From assembly GCA_020629415.1 (NCBI GenBank), contig JAHDDL010000019.1:11601-75600 (forward strand): a stretch of DNA of 64,000 bases, read 5' to 3'. Below, piece after piece: positions 1 to 9,804 of this stretch (positions within the stretch are counted from its first letter, which is position 1; each line of letters begins with the position of its first letter). Below the pieces are notes generated by a model. The model did no database searches. It was not told the origin of the DNA and was given only the letters and a program-made list of their open reading frames with translations. The DNA comes from Maribacter sp. (lineage in GTDB: Bacteria; Bacteroidota; Bacteroidia; Flavobacteriales; Flavobacteriaceae). The translations under genes were made by a program, and so were the position numbers.

Positions 1-298
1 TTTGCTGACTGCCTTGATTTTTAATGATATCTTGTATAGATTGTGCCGTATCAGGACCCATAGCAGAAGATATTTCGGCGAACAACTCACCCTGAACAAT
101 CTCCTTGCCCCAAATACCACCTACTATTTCCAATATTAAAATAAGCAATCCTGGTAAAGATAAAATTGCGTAATAAGCAATTACGGCACTAATTTGAAAG
201 GGCTCTTTTTCCATCCATCCCTCATAAGTTTTTAGTAATAACTTAGGGAGATGAGTTAGTTTAAATTTGGTGATTGTTCCTTCAGTATTAATTGACAT
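1..298 (-). CDS. YihY/BrkB-family inner-membrane protein (partial, 5' end only)
   Basis: Reading the minus strand from an ATG at 296-298 gives about 99 residues that run off the window edge with no stop. The N-terminus is short and polar, followed by KTYEGWMEKEPFQISAVIAY and then a hydrophobic helix (YYAILSLPGLLILILEIVGG). The segment after that (GELFAEISSAMGPDTAQSIQ) is typical of the YihY/UPF0761 (formerly BrkB, 'RNase BN') family of polytopic membrane proteins. The biochemical role of that family is not settled. It is transcribed away from the adhesin gene, so 299-523 is a divergent intergenic region. The family call rests on the N-terminal third only. Confidence 0.75.
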   Translation of the reverse strand, partial: MSINTEGTITKFKLTHLPKLLLKTYEGWMEKEPFQISAVIAYYAILSLPGLLILILEIVGGIWGKEIVQGELFAEISSAMGPDTAQSIQDIIKNQGSQQ

Positions 299-523
299 AG
301 TTTATTGGATTCACACTCTTGTTAAAATTACTCTAGATAAAAAATTCTTTGTAGTCCAATCCAAGAAAATAGTGTCTCTTAAAGCCTAGAGATCCCCTTA
401 TAACTACAGTGGCAATCAAAGAATTCTCTTACACAACCGTTTATCGCCTTTTCACAACAATTAATTTTAACACTTGTCATTCATAGGCATATTTGATGAA
501 CACACTTGATCAAACCAACCAAA
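299..523. other. Divergent intergenic region between yihY-like gene and adhesin gene
   Basis: About 225 bases that must hold promoters for both flanking genes. I see no convincing paired -33/-7 elements, no strong hairpin and no small ORF. Confidence 0.5.
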
Positions 524-3500
524 ATGTCATTTTTTAAAAAGAGTATCACCCTTATTCTTCTATTTTTAAGTATAAATCTTTTTGCTCAGACCACCCCGAT
601 ACCAGACGGAAATTTCGAGCAGTTTTTGGTAGATACGGGCATTGACACCAATGGTGTTAATGGAAATATTCTAGATGTAGATGCAGAAGGTGTTACCAAC
701 CTTAATATTTCAAGAAATGATATCACCGATTTTAGTGGTTTAGAGGCTTTTGTAAACCTGATATCTTTAAATGCAGGTTCAAATCAATTTTTAACGCTTC
801 CGTTAAACACTTTGACCTTATTAGAAGAATTAACTTTTAGAAACAATCAACAACTCGCCAGTTTAAATCTATCCCAAAATACCGCACTAAAAGAATTTGA
901 AATACGAGCAAGTTCCGCTGCACCTATACCAACAATACCAAGTTTAGATTTTTCTAACAACCTAGCCTTGGAAAAAATCAATGTATCAACTTTTGAAAGT
1001 ATTACTTCCCTAACGTTGCCCACAACTCCAACTCTTGTAGATATTGACATCGCTCAATTAAGTGTTCCTGTTATAGACCTATCCTTACTTGAAGGTGATA
1101 TTGACTTTAGAATTGTTGGAAGTAGAGTTGATGTCAACATTATTTATCCTAATCTAAGAACTGCTCTTAAAAAATTAGAATTAAACAGTATTGATTTTCA
1201 AACGGTAGATGTCTCGGAAATGATTGCTTTAGAGAGATTCGAATTATCATCAACTAGTACTGAAAGTTTTCAGTTACCAAATACGAACACACTGACTTCC
1301 ATACGCATATGGGGTCATGAAATCAATGTTCCCGTAGATTTATCAATAGTTCCAGAACTAACGAATTTAGACATTAGAAATAATTACGGAAGCACACCCT
1401 TACAGATCGATGTAACTTCTAATCTTGAATTGACCAGCATTAGTCTACCCAACAATTTAATGAATACAGTAGACTTGACGCAGAACAGTAAACTAACACG
1501 GCTTGATGTTTCAAGAAATAACCTTACAACAATAGACGTAACCCAAAACACATTATTAAATACGTTTGATGCCAATAACAATCAACTAAGTACTATAGAC
1601 TTATCCCAAAACTTGGATTTGGAATATTTACGCCTTCATTTCAATCAATTTCCTGATTTAGATGTTACAAACAACATAGAACTTAGGCAATTAAACATTG
1701 GAAATAACTTGTTCACTACAAATGGTCTTGACTTAACCCAGAATGCTGAATTAGATATTTTATATGCGAACAATAATCAAATAGAATCTCTGAATATTGA
1801 CCTAAATCCTGGTTTACGATTTTTGGATATTTCATTCAACTTGTTTCCCGGTACAAAAATTATAAACGATTTTTATGATAAAATAGTTACCAAAGCCAAT
1901 CTTAGTGATGTCTATTTCAAAGCCAATAACAATTTACTAACTGGAGCTATTCCAGATTTTTATGCTATTTATACGGATAACGACCCTAGTACTACACAGC
2001 ATAGGCGGTGGTGGTTTAATATAGAAAACAACTATTTCCATTTTGGAGATTTTGAAAATCAACATTTAGACCTTGTTGGCCTATTAACTACACAATCTAT
2101 TGGTCCGTCAGCAGATGTAGTAATGAGAGACTACACCTATGCTCCGCAAGCGAAGGTCAATGCAATAGAATCTTTAACCGGAAATGCCGGTGACAACCTC
2201 ATTTTGACCACAACGGTACGTGGTTCTCAAAACCACTACAAATGGTTTAAGGATGGCGTTGAGATAACCGATGCCCCAGATGCACCGGAACTGATTTTGA
2301 ACGATATAAATACTTGTGATGCCGGAGTTTATCATTCAGAAATTACCAGTGAGCTAGTTCCATTTGAAAATTTAGATGCACCCGGCACCAATGGCAAAAA
2401 TCTTTTATTGATCCGCAACGACATAACTTTGACCGTTAATGCCACTAAAAATTGCGTAACACTTTTAAACCCTGCCAATAACGACATCAATGTACCTATA
2501 AATACAGGTATTGAATGGAACGACAACCCTGGGGCCTGCGGTTACAAAATTACTGTTATGAACGTTGATACGGGTACTCCTATTGAATATGAAGGTAGCT
2601 CTATTATAGATTTAGATGTTGGCGATGTTACCCTTTTCAATTTTGACGCCAACTTACCTAGTAATACGGAAATATCCGTTCAAATAACCCCATATTTTGA
2701 CGATGGTGATTTTGGCGGATGTACTACAGAATCATTCAACACTAATTCCGATATTATAGCTACAGAATGTACCTCACTTGAATATCCTATAAATAATGAC
2801 ACCAATGTACCTAGTACTATAACCAATATTTCTTGGTATCCGGCAAATGCCGCTGATAGCTATAAATTATCGATAACCTCAACAAGTGGTACGAACAATC
2901 TGGCAGAAACCAATATTGGCAATACGCTTTCACATTCATTTGCACAAGAATTTCCTGAAGGTGATATTGTTACGGTATCCATAACACCAACAAACTCTTT
3001 AGGAGATGCAACATGTTCTTCTGAAAGCTTCACCATTAAAAGCTCCGGACCTCAACCTCCTTTGTGCACTTCATTGATAAGCCCGACCAACAATGCGACA
3101 AATATTGCACCCAACACTAACCTTGAATGGAATATTATCGCAGATGCGGACGGATATAAGCTAACTGTTACAGCGAGCAGCAGCACCAATAACAATGTGA
3201 CCGATATAGACATTATATCAGATAACACCTATGACTTTGCTAACGATTTTGAACCAGGTGAAACCGTTACCGTAAATATTGTCCCTTATAACTCCACAGG
3301 CAGCCCTATGGGTTGTGTTTCTGAAAGTTTTACCATAAAATCAATACCAAATTGCACTAATTTAACAGCACCATTAAATGGCGCTAACAATGCAGCCGTA
3401 AATACAAATATTGAGTGGGCAGAAGTTACTGACGCCAATGGCTATATTATATCTATCAATGGTAGCATCAGTTCAGAAAACAATGTTAGTGAATTAGATA

Positions 3501-5944
3501 TTACCTCAGGTAATAGCTATAATTTTACCAACGAATTTGTACAAGGAGAAACCGTTACCGTTACCATAATACCATACAATGAAATAGGTGAAGCTATTGG
3601 CTGTAGTTCTGAAAATTTTACAATTAAACCAATTCCTTCTTGTACCAACTTAATAGCACCTGCCAACAATGACACCAATATTGATGTTGACACTTCTATC
3701 GAGTGGAATGCAGTAACGAATGCAGATGGTTATAGGGTCACCGTAATTGCCAGTAATAGTACCGCAAACAATATGACCGATTTTGAAATAACAACAGGTA
3801 CAACTTTTGATTTTTCCAATGATTTTATACAAGGCGAAACGGTTACTGTTACCATAAAACCCTACAACGATAGCGGAGAAGCCTCTGGGTGTACATCTGA
3901 ATCGTTTACTATAGTACCGCCACCGGTACCTAACTGTACAACACTAATTACCCCTTTGAACAATACTTTAGATGCAGATATCGATACCGATATTAGTTGG
4001 AATGCCGTAACCGGAGCAACTGGCTACAAATTAACCGTCACCGCAAGTGAAAGCACTAACAACAACCTAACCGAGGTTGATGTTATCGCAACTTCTTATG
4101 ATTTTACGGGTGATTTTATACAAGGTGAAACAATAACCGTAACCATAAAACCATACAATAATTCTGGTGAGGCAACCGGCTGTACTACAGAAACATTTAC
4201 CATAAAACCAGTACCTACATGCACCAACTTAGCACAACCAATAAATGGTGATATGGCAGTTGTGACAAACACCTCAATCTCCTGGAATACAGTAACCGAT
4301 GCTATTGGATACTTTGTAACCGTTTCAGGAAGCTCAAGTACAACTAATAATGTAACAGATTTTAAAACCACAAACACCTCTTTAAACTTCTCAGAAAATT
4401 TCACCCAGGGAGAAACGGTATCGGTAACCATAACTCCATATAACGAATCTGGTAATGCCATTGGTTGTAATACAGAAAGCTTCACCATAGAAGCCGTACC
4501 TGCTTGTGCTACCCTAGTTCTACCGGCAAATGGTGCTATAGATGTGCCAGTGAACACTGATTTAGAATGGACAGAAGTTGCCGAAGCCGATGGTTATCTG
4601 CTCACCGTAACCGGTAGTTCTAGTTCAGCAAATAACATCAACGAACTAGATATTACTACTGGTAACACTTATACCTTTGCTAGCGATTTTGAACAAGGTG
4701 AAACTATTGAGGTAATTATAACACCTTATAATAATGCTGGCGAAGCCCTTGGATGTTCCTCTGAAAGTTTTAATATAAAGGCCATACCAAATTGTACAAA
4801 TTTAATAGCTCCAATAGACGGTGAAGAATTGACGGAAGTAAATGAAATCTCATGGAACACCATACCTAATGCCAATGGCTACAAACTGACTATAACCGCA
4901 AATAACAGTACAGAAAACAATGTAACCAATTTAGAAATTACAGATACTTTATATGTTTTTCCTAATGAATTTAACCAAGGAGAAACCGTTACAGTAACTA
5001 TTGTTCCATTTAATGAAGTTGGTGATGCCATAGGTTGTACTGCAGAAAGCTTTACCATTAGACCATTACCGTCTTGTACCAATTTGATCAGTGCTTTACA
5101 AAATACAAATAACGTTGCTGTAACCGCTGACATTGAATGGAATGCCTCTAACGATGCAGATGGTTATAGAATTTCTATAGGTACAAGCGCTAACGGTAAT
5201 GATATTGTAAATAATGAAGATGTTGCATCTTTAACCAGCTACATATTAAATGAAGACCTGCCTTCTGAAACCTTGATTTTTGTAAGTATTATTCCCTATA
5301 ACACCTCTGGAGATGCCATTGGTTGCAACTATGATAGTTTCACCACAGAAATCATTGCCCCTAATTGCTCATCCTTAATGAGTCCGGCAAACGGCGAAAC
5401 CAATGTTCCTCTAGAGAGTACAATTACTTGGGAAGATGTCGATAAAATAGATGGATACCGTATCTCTATTGGAACCTCTCCGGAAACAAATGATATTGTT
5501 GACAATTTAGATATGGGTATAGCTACGCAATACACCCATGGCGAAGAGTTCCCGTTCAATACTGAAATTTACGTCACCATAATTCCTTACAACAGTGTTG
5601 GCGAGGCTATGGCTTGTGACCAACAAAGTTTTACCACTTTACTACCTGAGGATGAAACCAAATATGGCTTTTCGCCCGATGGTGATGGAATAAACGAGTA
5701 TTGGCATATAGAGCATATTGAGTATTATCCCGAAAATGTCGTCAGCATCTATAACCGATGGGGAGACATGGTGTTTCAGATTAAAAATTACGATAATGCC
5801 TCTAACGTATTTTCAGGTACCGCCAATATGAGCACTAAATTAGGTGCGGATCAGTTACCGTCAGGTACTTACTTTTTCAACATTGAAATTGATGGTGAAA
5901 CTATTTTAAGAAAAACACAAGGCTTCCTTGTTTTAAAGCGATAA
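524..5944 (+). CDS. Giant secreted LRR / Ig-like / Fn3-like repeat adhesin with T9SS type B C-terminal domain
   Basis: About 1806 residues. I place the start at ATG 524 (MSFFKKS...) rather than the in-frame TTG at 506, because it puts a clean signal peptide at the N-terminus (hydrophobic LILLFLSINLF, cleavage after FAQ). Residues about 50-460 are irregular bacterial leucine-rich repeats of the type LTRLDVSRNNLTTIDVTQN. Residues about 540-640 form an Ig-like domain (YKWFKDGVEI, DAGVYHSEI). Residues about 643-1707 are eleven tandem domains of about 96 residues with paired cysteines. Residues about 1711-1806 form the CHU_C-type gliding/T9SS type B sorting domain (FSPDGDGINEYW, VSIYNRWGDMVFQ). 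Such proteins are exported by T9SS and held at the cell surface. The next gene, four bases downstream, is the expected PorP/SprF partner. Adhesion or gliding is inferred; no ligand can be read from the sequence. Confidence 0.9.
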   Translation: MSFFKKSITLILLFLSINLFAQTTPIPDGNFEQFLVDTGIDTNGVNGNILDVDAEGVTNLNISRNDITDFSGLEAFVNLISLNAGSNQFLTLPLNTLTLLEELTFRNNQQLASLNLSQNTALKEFEIRASSAAPIPTIPSLDFSNNLALEKINVSTFESITSLTLPTTPTLVDIDIAQLSVPVIDLSLLEGDIDFRIVGSRVDVNIIYPNLRTALKKLELNSIDFQTVDVSEMIALERFELSSTSTESFQLPNTNTLTSIRIWGHEINVPVDLSIVPELTNLDIRNNYGSTPLQIDVTSNLELTSISLPNNLMNTVDLTQNSKLTRLDVSRNNLTTIDVTQNTLLNTFDANNNQLSTIDLSQNLDLEYLRLHFNQFPDLDVTNNIELRQLNIGNNLFTTNGLDLTQNAELDILYANNNQIESLNIDLNPGLRFLDISFNLFPGTKIINDFYDKIVTKANLSDVYFKANNNLLTGAIPDFYAIYTDNDPSTTQHRRWWFNIENNYFHFGDFENQHLDLVGLLTTQSIGPSADVVMRDYTYAPQAKVNAIESLTGNAGDNLILTTTVRGSQNHYKWFKDGVEITDAPDAPELILNDINTCDAGVYHSEITSELVPFENLDAPGTNGKNLLLIRNDITLTVNATKNCVTLLNPANNDINVPINTGIEWNDNPGACGYKITVMNVDTGTPIEYEGSSIIDLDVGDVTLFNFDANLPSNTEISVQITPYFDDGDFGGCTTESFNTNSDIIATECTSLEYPINNDTNVPSTITNISWYPANAADSYKLSITSTSGTNNLAETNIGNTLSHSFAQEFPEGDIVTVSITPTNSLGDATCSSESFTIKSSGPQPPLCTSLISPTNNATNIAPNTNLEWNIIADADGYKLTVTASSSTNNNVTDIDIISDNTYDFANDFEPGETVTVNIVPYNSTGSPMGCVSESFTIKSIPNCTNLTAPLNGANNAAVNTNIEWAEVTDANGYIISINGSISSENNVSELDITSGNSYNFTNEFVQGETVTVTIIPYNEIGEAIGCSSENFTIKPIPSCTNLIAPANNDTNIDVDTSIEWNAVTNADGYRVTVIASNSTANNMTDFEITTGTTFDFSNDFIQGETVTVTIKPYNDSGEASGCTSESFTIVPPPVPNCTTLITPLNNTLDADIDTDISWNAVTGATGYKLTVTASESTNNNLTEVDVIATSYDFTGDFIQGETITVTIKPYNNSGEATGCTTETFTIKPVPTCTNLAQPINGDMAVVTNTSISWNTVTDAIGYFVTVSGSSSTTNNVTDFKTTNTSLNFSENFTQGETVSVTITPYNESGNAIGCNTESFTIEAVPACATLVLPANGAIDVPVNTDLEWTEVAEADGYLLTVTGSSSSANNINELDITTGNTYTFASDFEQGETIEVIITPYNNAGEALGCSSESFNIKAIPNCTNLIAPIDGEELTEVNEISWNTIPNANGYKLTITANNSTENNVTNLEITDTLYVFPNEFNQGETVTVTIVPFNEVGDAIGCTAESFTIRPLPSCTNLISALQNTNNVAVTADIEWNASNDADGYRISIGTSANGNDIVNNEDVASLTSYILNEDLPSETLIFVSIIPYNTSGDAIGCNYDSFTTEIIAPNCSSLMSPANGETNVPLESTITWEDVDKIDGYRISIGTSPETNDIVDNLDMGIATQYTHGEEFPFNTEIYVTIIPYNSVGEAMACDQQSFTTLLPEDETKYGFSPDGDGINEYWHIEHIEYYPENVVSIYNRWGDMVFQIKNYDNASNVFSGTANMSTKLGADQLPSGTYFFNIEIDGETILRKTQGFLVLKR
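2451..5643 (+). repeat. Eleven tandem ~96-residue coding repeats inside the adhesin
   Basis: Units start near 2451, 2766, 3061, 3351, 3639, 3930, 4218, 4503, 4791, 5073 and 5361. Each opens with C-T-x-L followed by P and Asn-rich residues, has a WN/EW core, a GY(K/R)(L/I) strand, E/Q-GETVTV or equivalent, (I/V)xPYN, and closes with GCxxESFTI. Units 1, 10 and 11 are the most divergent. Two cysteines per unit (opening C-T and closing G-C) suggest one disulfide per Fn3-like domain. DNA identity between units 3-9 is high enough that unequal recombination could change copy number. Confidence 0.9.
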
Positions 5945-5948
5945 AAAC

Positions 5949-6875
5949 ATGCAAAATTTATATAAGAACATCGCTTTAATGGCGTTAGTAAGCTTTGCCT
6001 TGATCAACAACGGCACGGCACAACAAACCCCTACTTTTTCGGAATATAATTACAATCCGTACTTAATTAACTCGGCATTTGCCGGGTTGGCTCCAAGCGC
6101 AGAAATAGGCATTAGCAACACGGGCACCTTTAACCAAATTGAGGGAAGTCCCAAAAGCTTTGCATTAAGTTTTCACACGCCTTTAAATAGAGGTAAAATA
6201 GGTTTAGGAGCAGGATTAATAAGAGATGAAATTGGTGTAACCACCTCAACTAGTGCTTTTGCCACATACTCCTATAAAATTTTCTTTGATACAAAAAAGA
6301 ATAGGCCCTACTGGCAAATCTATACTCCTAATTCATTATCATTTTCCATTTCACCTGGAGTACAACAATATCAAGATAACTTATTGGAATTAGGAATAAT
6401 GGATGATCCTAATTTTGCAATGAACATTAATGCTACAGTACCAACAATAGGCTTGGGATTTTTATTGAACCTGGCAGACGTTTATGTAGGGTTTTCAACA
6501 CCTAACGTAATTGGGGACATGCTCGTTTCAGATGATAATGTAGAAATAAATGTTCCCTATTACGGATATTTTGGCTATCGTTTTTTCTCCAATAAATTTG
6601 AAGAACTAATGATAAAGCCCAACTTATTGCTGAAATATGAAAATGGCGCGCCCTTTCAAATAGATATGAATATAGCCGTAAGCTTTAAAAATCGTTTTGA
6701 ATTAGGTACAGGCTATAGGTCTAACTCATCAATAAATTTATTGGCCGGTGTATACTTGTTTAAAAATATAAGGGCAATTTACAGTTACAATGTAGCCACT
6801 AACAATTCTACATTAGGAAACACCCATGGTATTATTGCTACCTATCGTTTTGGGCAAGGGTTTAGTAGAGATTAA
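5949..6875 (+). CDS. PorP/SprF-family type IX secretion outer-membrane protein
   Basis: 308 residues with a signal peptide ending in GTAQ, followed by the family's hallmark start PTFSEYNYNPYLINSAFAG. The rest is a predicted outer-membrane beta barrel, ending in a strand with IIATYRFGQGF. In Flavobacteria a PorP/SprF paralogue usually sits directly downstream of each large type B T9SS cargo protein, and SprF is needed for surface delivery of the adhesin SprB. The four-base gap to the adhesin gene makes a dedicated cargo partner the natural reading. Its stop codon overlaps the convergent peptidase gene by a few bases. Confidence 0.92.
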   Translation: MQNLYKNIALMALVSFALINNGTAQQTPTFSEYNYNPYLINSAFAGLAPSAEIGISNTGTFNQIEGSPKSFALSFHTPLNRGKIGLGAGLIRDEIGVTTSTSAFATYSYKIFFDTKKNRPYWQIYTPNSLSFSISPGVQQYQDNLLELGIMDDPNFAMNINATVPTIGLGFLLNLADVYVGFSTPNVIGDMLVSDDNVEINVPYYGYFGYRFFSNKFEELMIKPNLLLKYENGAPFQIDMNIAVSFKNRFELGTGYRSNSSINLLAGVYLFKNIRAIYSYNVATNNSTLGNTHGIIATYRFGQGFSRD

Positions 6876-7933
6876 ATACCTTTCAACAATTTATGAATGA
6901 ACTCTAATTTTTTCTCTACAGGTTTTGAGATTATAAACGGATAGGGATCGTCTTCTCCCAAAGAACGGTTCATACTATTAAGTGTAAATAAAAGGGGTAT
7001 ACCTGTTTCCATTATTCTACTAAAATCAGTAACGGTATATGGATCAAAAGCAGCATTCATTTTCAGGCTTTTCTTAGCGGTAATTTTGGGATCTGATTTT
7101 AGACCGAAATTATAGGCGGTTTCCAATACATCAGTTAAGTGCAAGTAATGAGACCATGTTTCTGCCCAGTCTTCCCAAGGGTGGGACGATGCATATTTAC
7201 TTATAAAACTTTGTTGCCAATTTGCCTTTGGACCATTATTGTAATGGGTGGTCAACGCATCTGCATACGATTGAGATTCATCACCAAAAATGTCTCTAAA
7301 TTCCGCTAATACTTCCGGATTATCACGAATTAGCAAATCCCAATAATAATGCCCCACTTCATGTCTAAAATGACCAAGTAAAGTTCTATACCGTTCTGCC
7401 ATTTGCTGTTTTACCTGCTCGCGAACAACAGGGTCCGCTTCCGCTATCATAAGGGTAATTACACCATTTGCATGACCCGTTTTTAATCCTTTTGATTCTT
7501 CTGGAAGCTCATCTTTCTCTAAAAAATCAAAGCAAAAACCTTTCTCATCATCTACTGTTTTACTAACTACCGGCAGTCTAAAACGTAATAATTGATATAC
7601 CAATCTATGCTTGGCAACCTCAATATGTTTCCATTTTTCTAGATTATCATCATCTAAAAGATGCGGAATTGTTCTGTTTAGGGTACAGGCAAGGCAGAAT
7701 TTGCGACCTCTAGAAACGTCTACCAACCAGTTACAGACCGTGTGCTTATAGTTCTCACAATACTCATAGGTCTTCCCGTCCAGTTCCTTAACCTGCCATG
7801 TAGTGGCGCTTGGATCTAATGAAACAATTTTATTATAATATGAAGAATAGCCAAGTTTAAAACCGCAGTTTAAACAAATTTTGTTCTCAAAAACAACCCT
7901 ATTCTTACAATTGGTACACTGAAATAATTTCAT
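6872..7933 (-). CDS. Putative zinc metallopeptidase (Peptidase_Mx type) with N-terminal zinc-ribbon cysteines
   Basis: 353 residues, no signal peptide, probably cytoplasmic. The N-terminus has CTNC at residues 6-9 and CLNC at 20-23, a zinc-ribbon pattern. A second Cys group follows (C67, C80, C83). HFRHEVGHYYWD carries the HExxH zinc motif at 191-195. Later segments (ESQSYADALTTHYNNG, HPWEDWAETWSHYLH) supply the likely third ligand and are typical of this bacterial family (PF15887). Substrates are unknown. It is the last gene of the minus-strand block that starts at mvaD and overlaps the PorP gene tail to tail. Confidence 0.85.
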   Translation of the reverse strand: MKLFQCTNCKNRVVFENKICLNCGFKLGYSSYYNKIVSLDPSATTWQVKELDGKTYEYCENYKHTVCNWLVDVSRGRKFCLACTLNRTIPHLLDDDNLEKWKHIEVAKHRLVYQLLRFRLPVVSKTVDDEKGFCFDFLEKDELPEESKGLKTGHANGVITLMIAEADPVVREQVKQQMAERYRTLLGHFRHEVGHYYWDLLIRDNPEVLAEFRDIFGDESQSYADALTTHYNNGPKANWQQSFISKYASSHPWEDWAETWSHYLHLTDVLETAYNFGLKSDPKITAKKSLKMNAAFDPYTVTDFSRIMETGIPLLFTLNSMNRSLGEDDPYPFIISKPVEKKLEFIHKLLKGI

Positions 7934-7967
7934 ATGCTATAGCCTTTATTAAGACAAGGAGCATGTA

Positions 7968-8810
7968 CTATTTGATTATTTTGAAATTAATGATTTCTTG
8001 TTCTGTCAAATATCTCCAATGCCCTCTTGGTAAATCTTTTTTGGTAAGACCACCATAAACTACCCTATCCAATTTTTGGATCCTATATCCTAAGGTTTCA
8101 AACAAACGCTCTACAATTTTATTTCTAGAACTATAAATTTCAATACCAACTTCCCTTTTGGGAGCATCCGCTATGAAACTAATATCCTGTACACGAACTA
8201 CTTTTTCATCTACAACGACCCCTTCTTGAATTTTCTTTAAATCGGCACTTCGTAATTCTTGCTCAAGTACTAAATGATATATTTTGCGTAGACCGTTGAT
8301 AGGGCTTTTTAACGTCTTGGTCATATTACCATCATTGGTAAACAAAAGTAAACCTGTATGTTCTTTTTCCAATTTATCAACGGGTAGTAATTTTGACTTA
8401 GAAGCACTTGATATTAACCCGGAAACATGTCTCTTGCCACGCTCATCCCTTATCGTAGTAACGAAATCCTTGGGTTTGTTCAAAAGCACATACTCTCTCT
8501 TAACGGGATTCAATAACTGACCATCAAATTTTACCTCATCGCTCAATTTAACCTTATAACCCATTTCAGTTATAGGCTTACCATTTACAGTTACATTACC
8601 GGCAGCAATATAAATATCCGCATCTCTTCTTGAACATACTCCAGAGTTGGCCACATACTTATTTAATCTTATTGAATTTGGATCTTGGGGCTTCGCAGGC
8701 GTTACGTTTTTCTTTATGGGCGCATTTCCACGAGCATAGCTCTTCTTTTTGAAATTACCCCCTTGCCTTCCCGAAGCATTTTTTCCCCTACTAGAATCAT
8801 CCCTACTCAT
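7968..8810 (-). CDS. RsuA/RluB-family pseudouridine synthase with a substituted catalytic position
   Basis: About 280 residues from ATG 8810; an upstream in-frame ATG at 8831 is possible but adds only MYKISTV. A basic low-complexity N-terminus (1-45) leads into an S4 RNA-binding domain (RLNKYVANSGVCSRRDAD, about 48-65) and then the synthase core (LLNKPKDFVTT, about 109-119). In the family the catalytic Asp sits in GRLDxxTxGLLLLTNDG. Here the segment reads PVDKLEKEHTGLLLFTNDG, so the aligned residue is Glu148 and the preceding GR has become DK. The fold and RNA-binding parts look intact, so the protein may bind rRNA without modifying it, or use another residue (Asp145 lies three positions before). 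It belongs to the same minus-strand run as the prenyltransferase. Confidence 0.85.
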   Translation of the reverse strand: MSRDDSSRGKNASGRQGGNFKKKSYARGNAPIKKNVTPAKPQDPNSIRLNKYVANSGVCSRRDADIYIAAGNVTVNGKPITEMGYKVKLSDEVKFDGQLLNPVKREYVLLNKPKDFVTTIRDERGKRHVSGLISSASKSKLLPVDKLEKEHTGLLLFTNDGNMTKTLKSPINGLRKIYHLVLEQELRSADLKKIQEGVVVDEKVVRVQDISFIADAPKREVGIEIYSSRNKIVERLFETLGYRIQKLDRVVYGGLTKKDLPRGHWRYLTEQEIINFKIIK

Positions 8811-8885
8811 AACTGTACTAATTTTGTACAAAGGTAGGAAATTGCGTTGCGGTTCAAATAGTTATATGTAACATATTACGAACAA

Positions 8886-9791
8886 CTATACTATTCTATT
8901 TAAAACAAGGTGCACATCTATTAAAAGAATACCAAAAACTCCCATAACTATGATGAGTTTTAATATGTTGTGCAGCCAAACATAGTCTTTCCGCGCGTTT
9001 GCCTTAAATAAAAGAACTATAAACAATACCAGTAATATGACACACAACATAAAATAATAGTTCATATAACCCACGTCAAACTTAAAAATCAACAAAAGGG
9101 ACGGTACCAAGGTCAAAAATATTAATGTACAAATGAAAAATTTAGAAGTTCGGGCACCATAAATTATTGGTATAGTTCTATAATTCTGAGCTAAATCTCC
9201 TGATATATTTTCCAAATCTTTCACCATTTCACGTGCGAGAATCAACAAAAAGAGAAACACCGCATGTACAAAAATTACCGGTTGAATATTCTTATAATAA
9301 ACAAATACTACAAAAAAGGGCGTAATGGCCAGTGTAGCCGATATAAAGTTTCCCAAAAATGGAATTCGTTTTAACTTATGTGAATAGATCCATATCCCAA
9401 AAATGTAAGATGAGAAAAAGAATACCGCTTTAAATGAAACATAGCTGGCGACCACCACTGCCAAAAAATTTAGCACAAAATAAGTTGTTAATTTAAACCG
9501 CTGACTTACCAAACGGTCCAACATACTTTTTCGTGGTTTATTGATAAGGTCTTTCTCTGCGTCGTAAAAATTATTTATAATATAACCACCTGCAATGACC
9601 AAGGCAGATGCCAATACAATAACAAAAAGGTTAATATCAAAAACAACTTTACGGACCGGAAGCTCCGGGGCAAGTATATAAATAGACGCCAAATATTGAG
9701 CTAGCGCTATAACTAGAATATTATAACCTCTAACCACTGAAAAAAGACTCAGTACTTTTAAAAGTAAGAGTTTATTTCTTCTATTAAGCAT
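8886..9791 (-). CDS. UbiA-family membrane prenyltransferase (possibly geranylgeranylglycerol-phosphate type)
   Basis: 301 residues with about eight or nine hydrophobic helices. The first Asp-rich prenyl-diphosphate motif is NNFYDAEKD (residues 73-81) and the second is KDLENISGD (near 200). Members transfer an isoprenyl chain to an aromatic or glycerol-phosphate acceptor in the membrane. The gene starts 13 bases downstream of the GHMP kinase gene and follows mvaD, tying it to isoprenoid supply. Homologues in this position in Flavobacteria are often labelled geranylgeranylglycerol-phosphate geranylgeranyltransferase, but the acceptor cannot be decided from sequence alone. Confidence 0.88.
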   Translation of the reverse strand: MLNRRNKLLLLKVLSLFSVVRGYNILVIALAQYLASIYILAPELPVRKVVFDINLFVIVLASALVIAGGYIINNFYDAEKDLINKPRKSMLDRLVSQRFKLTTYFVLNFLAVVVASYVSFKAVFFFSSYIFGIWIYSHKLKRIPFLGNFISATLAITPFFVVFVYYKNIQPVIFVHAVFLFLLILAREMVKDLENISGDLAQNYRTIPIIYGARTSKFFICTLIFLTLVPSLLLIFKFDVGYMNYYFMLCVILLVLFIVLLFKANARKDYVWLHNILKLIIVMGVFGILLIDVHLVLNRIV

Positions 9792-9804
9792 TTATGAAAA
9801 TTAC

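Noticed and set aside
4096..4557. A 153-codon antisense open frame within the adhesin repeats
   Set aside because: It mirrors the repeat units and has internal repeats for that reason only; no domain recognised.
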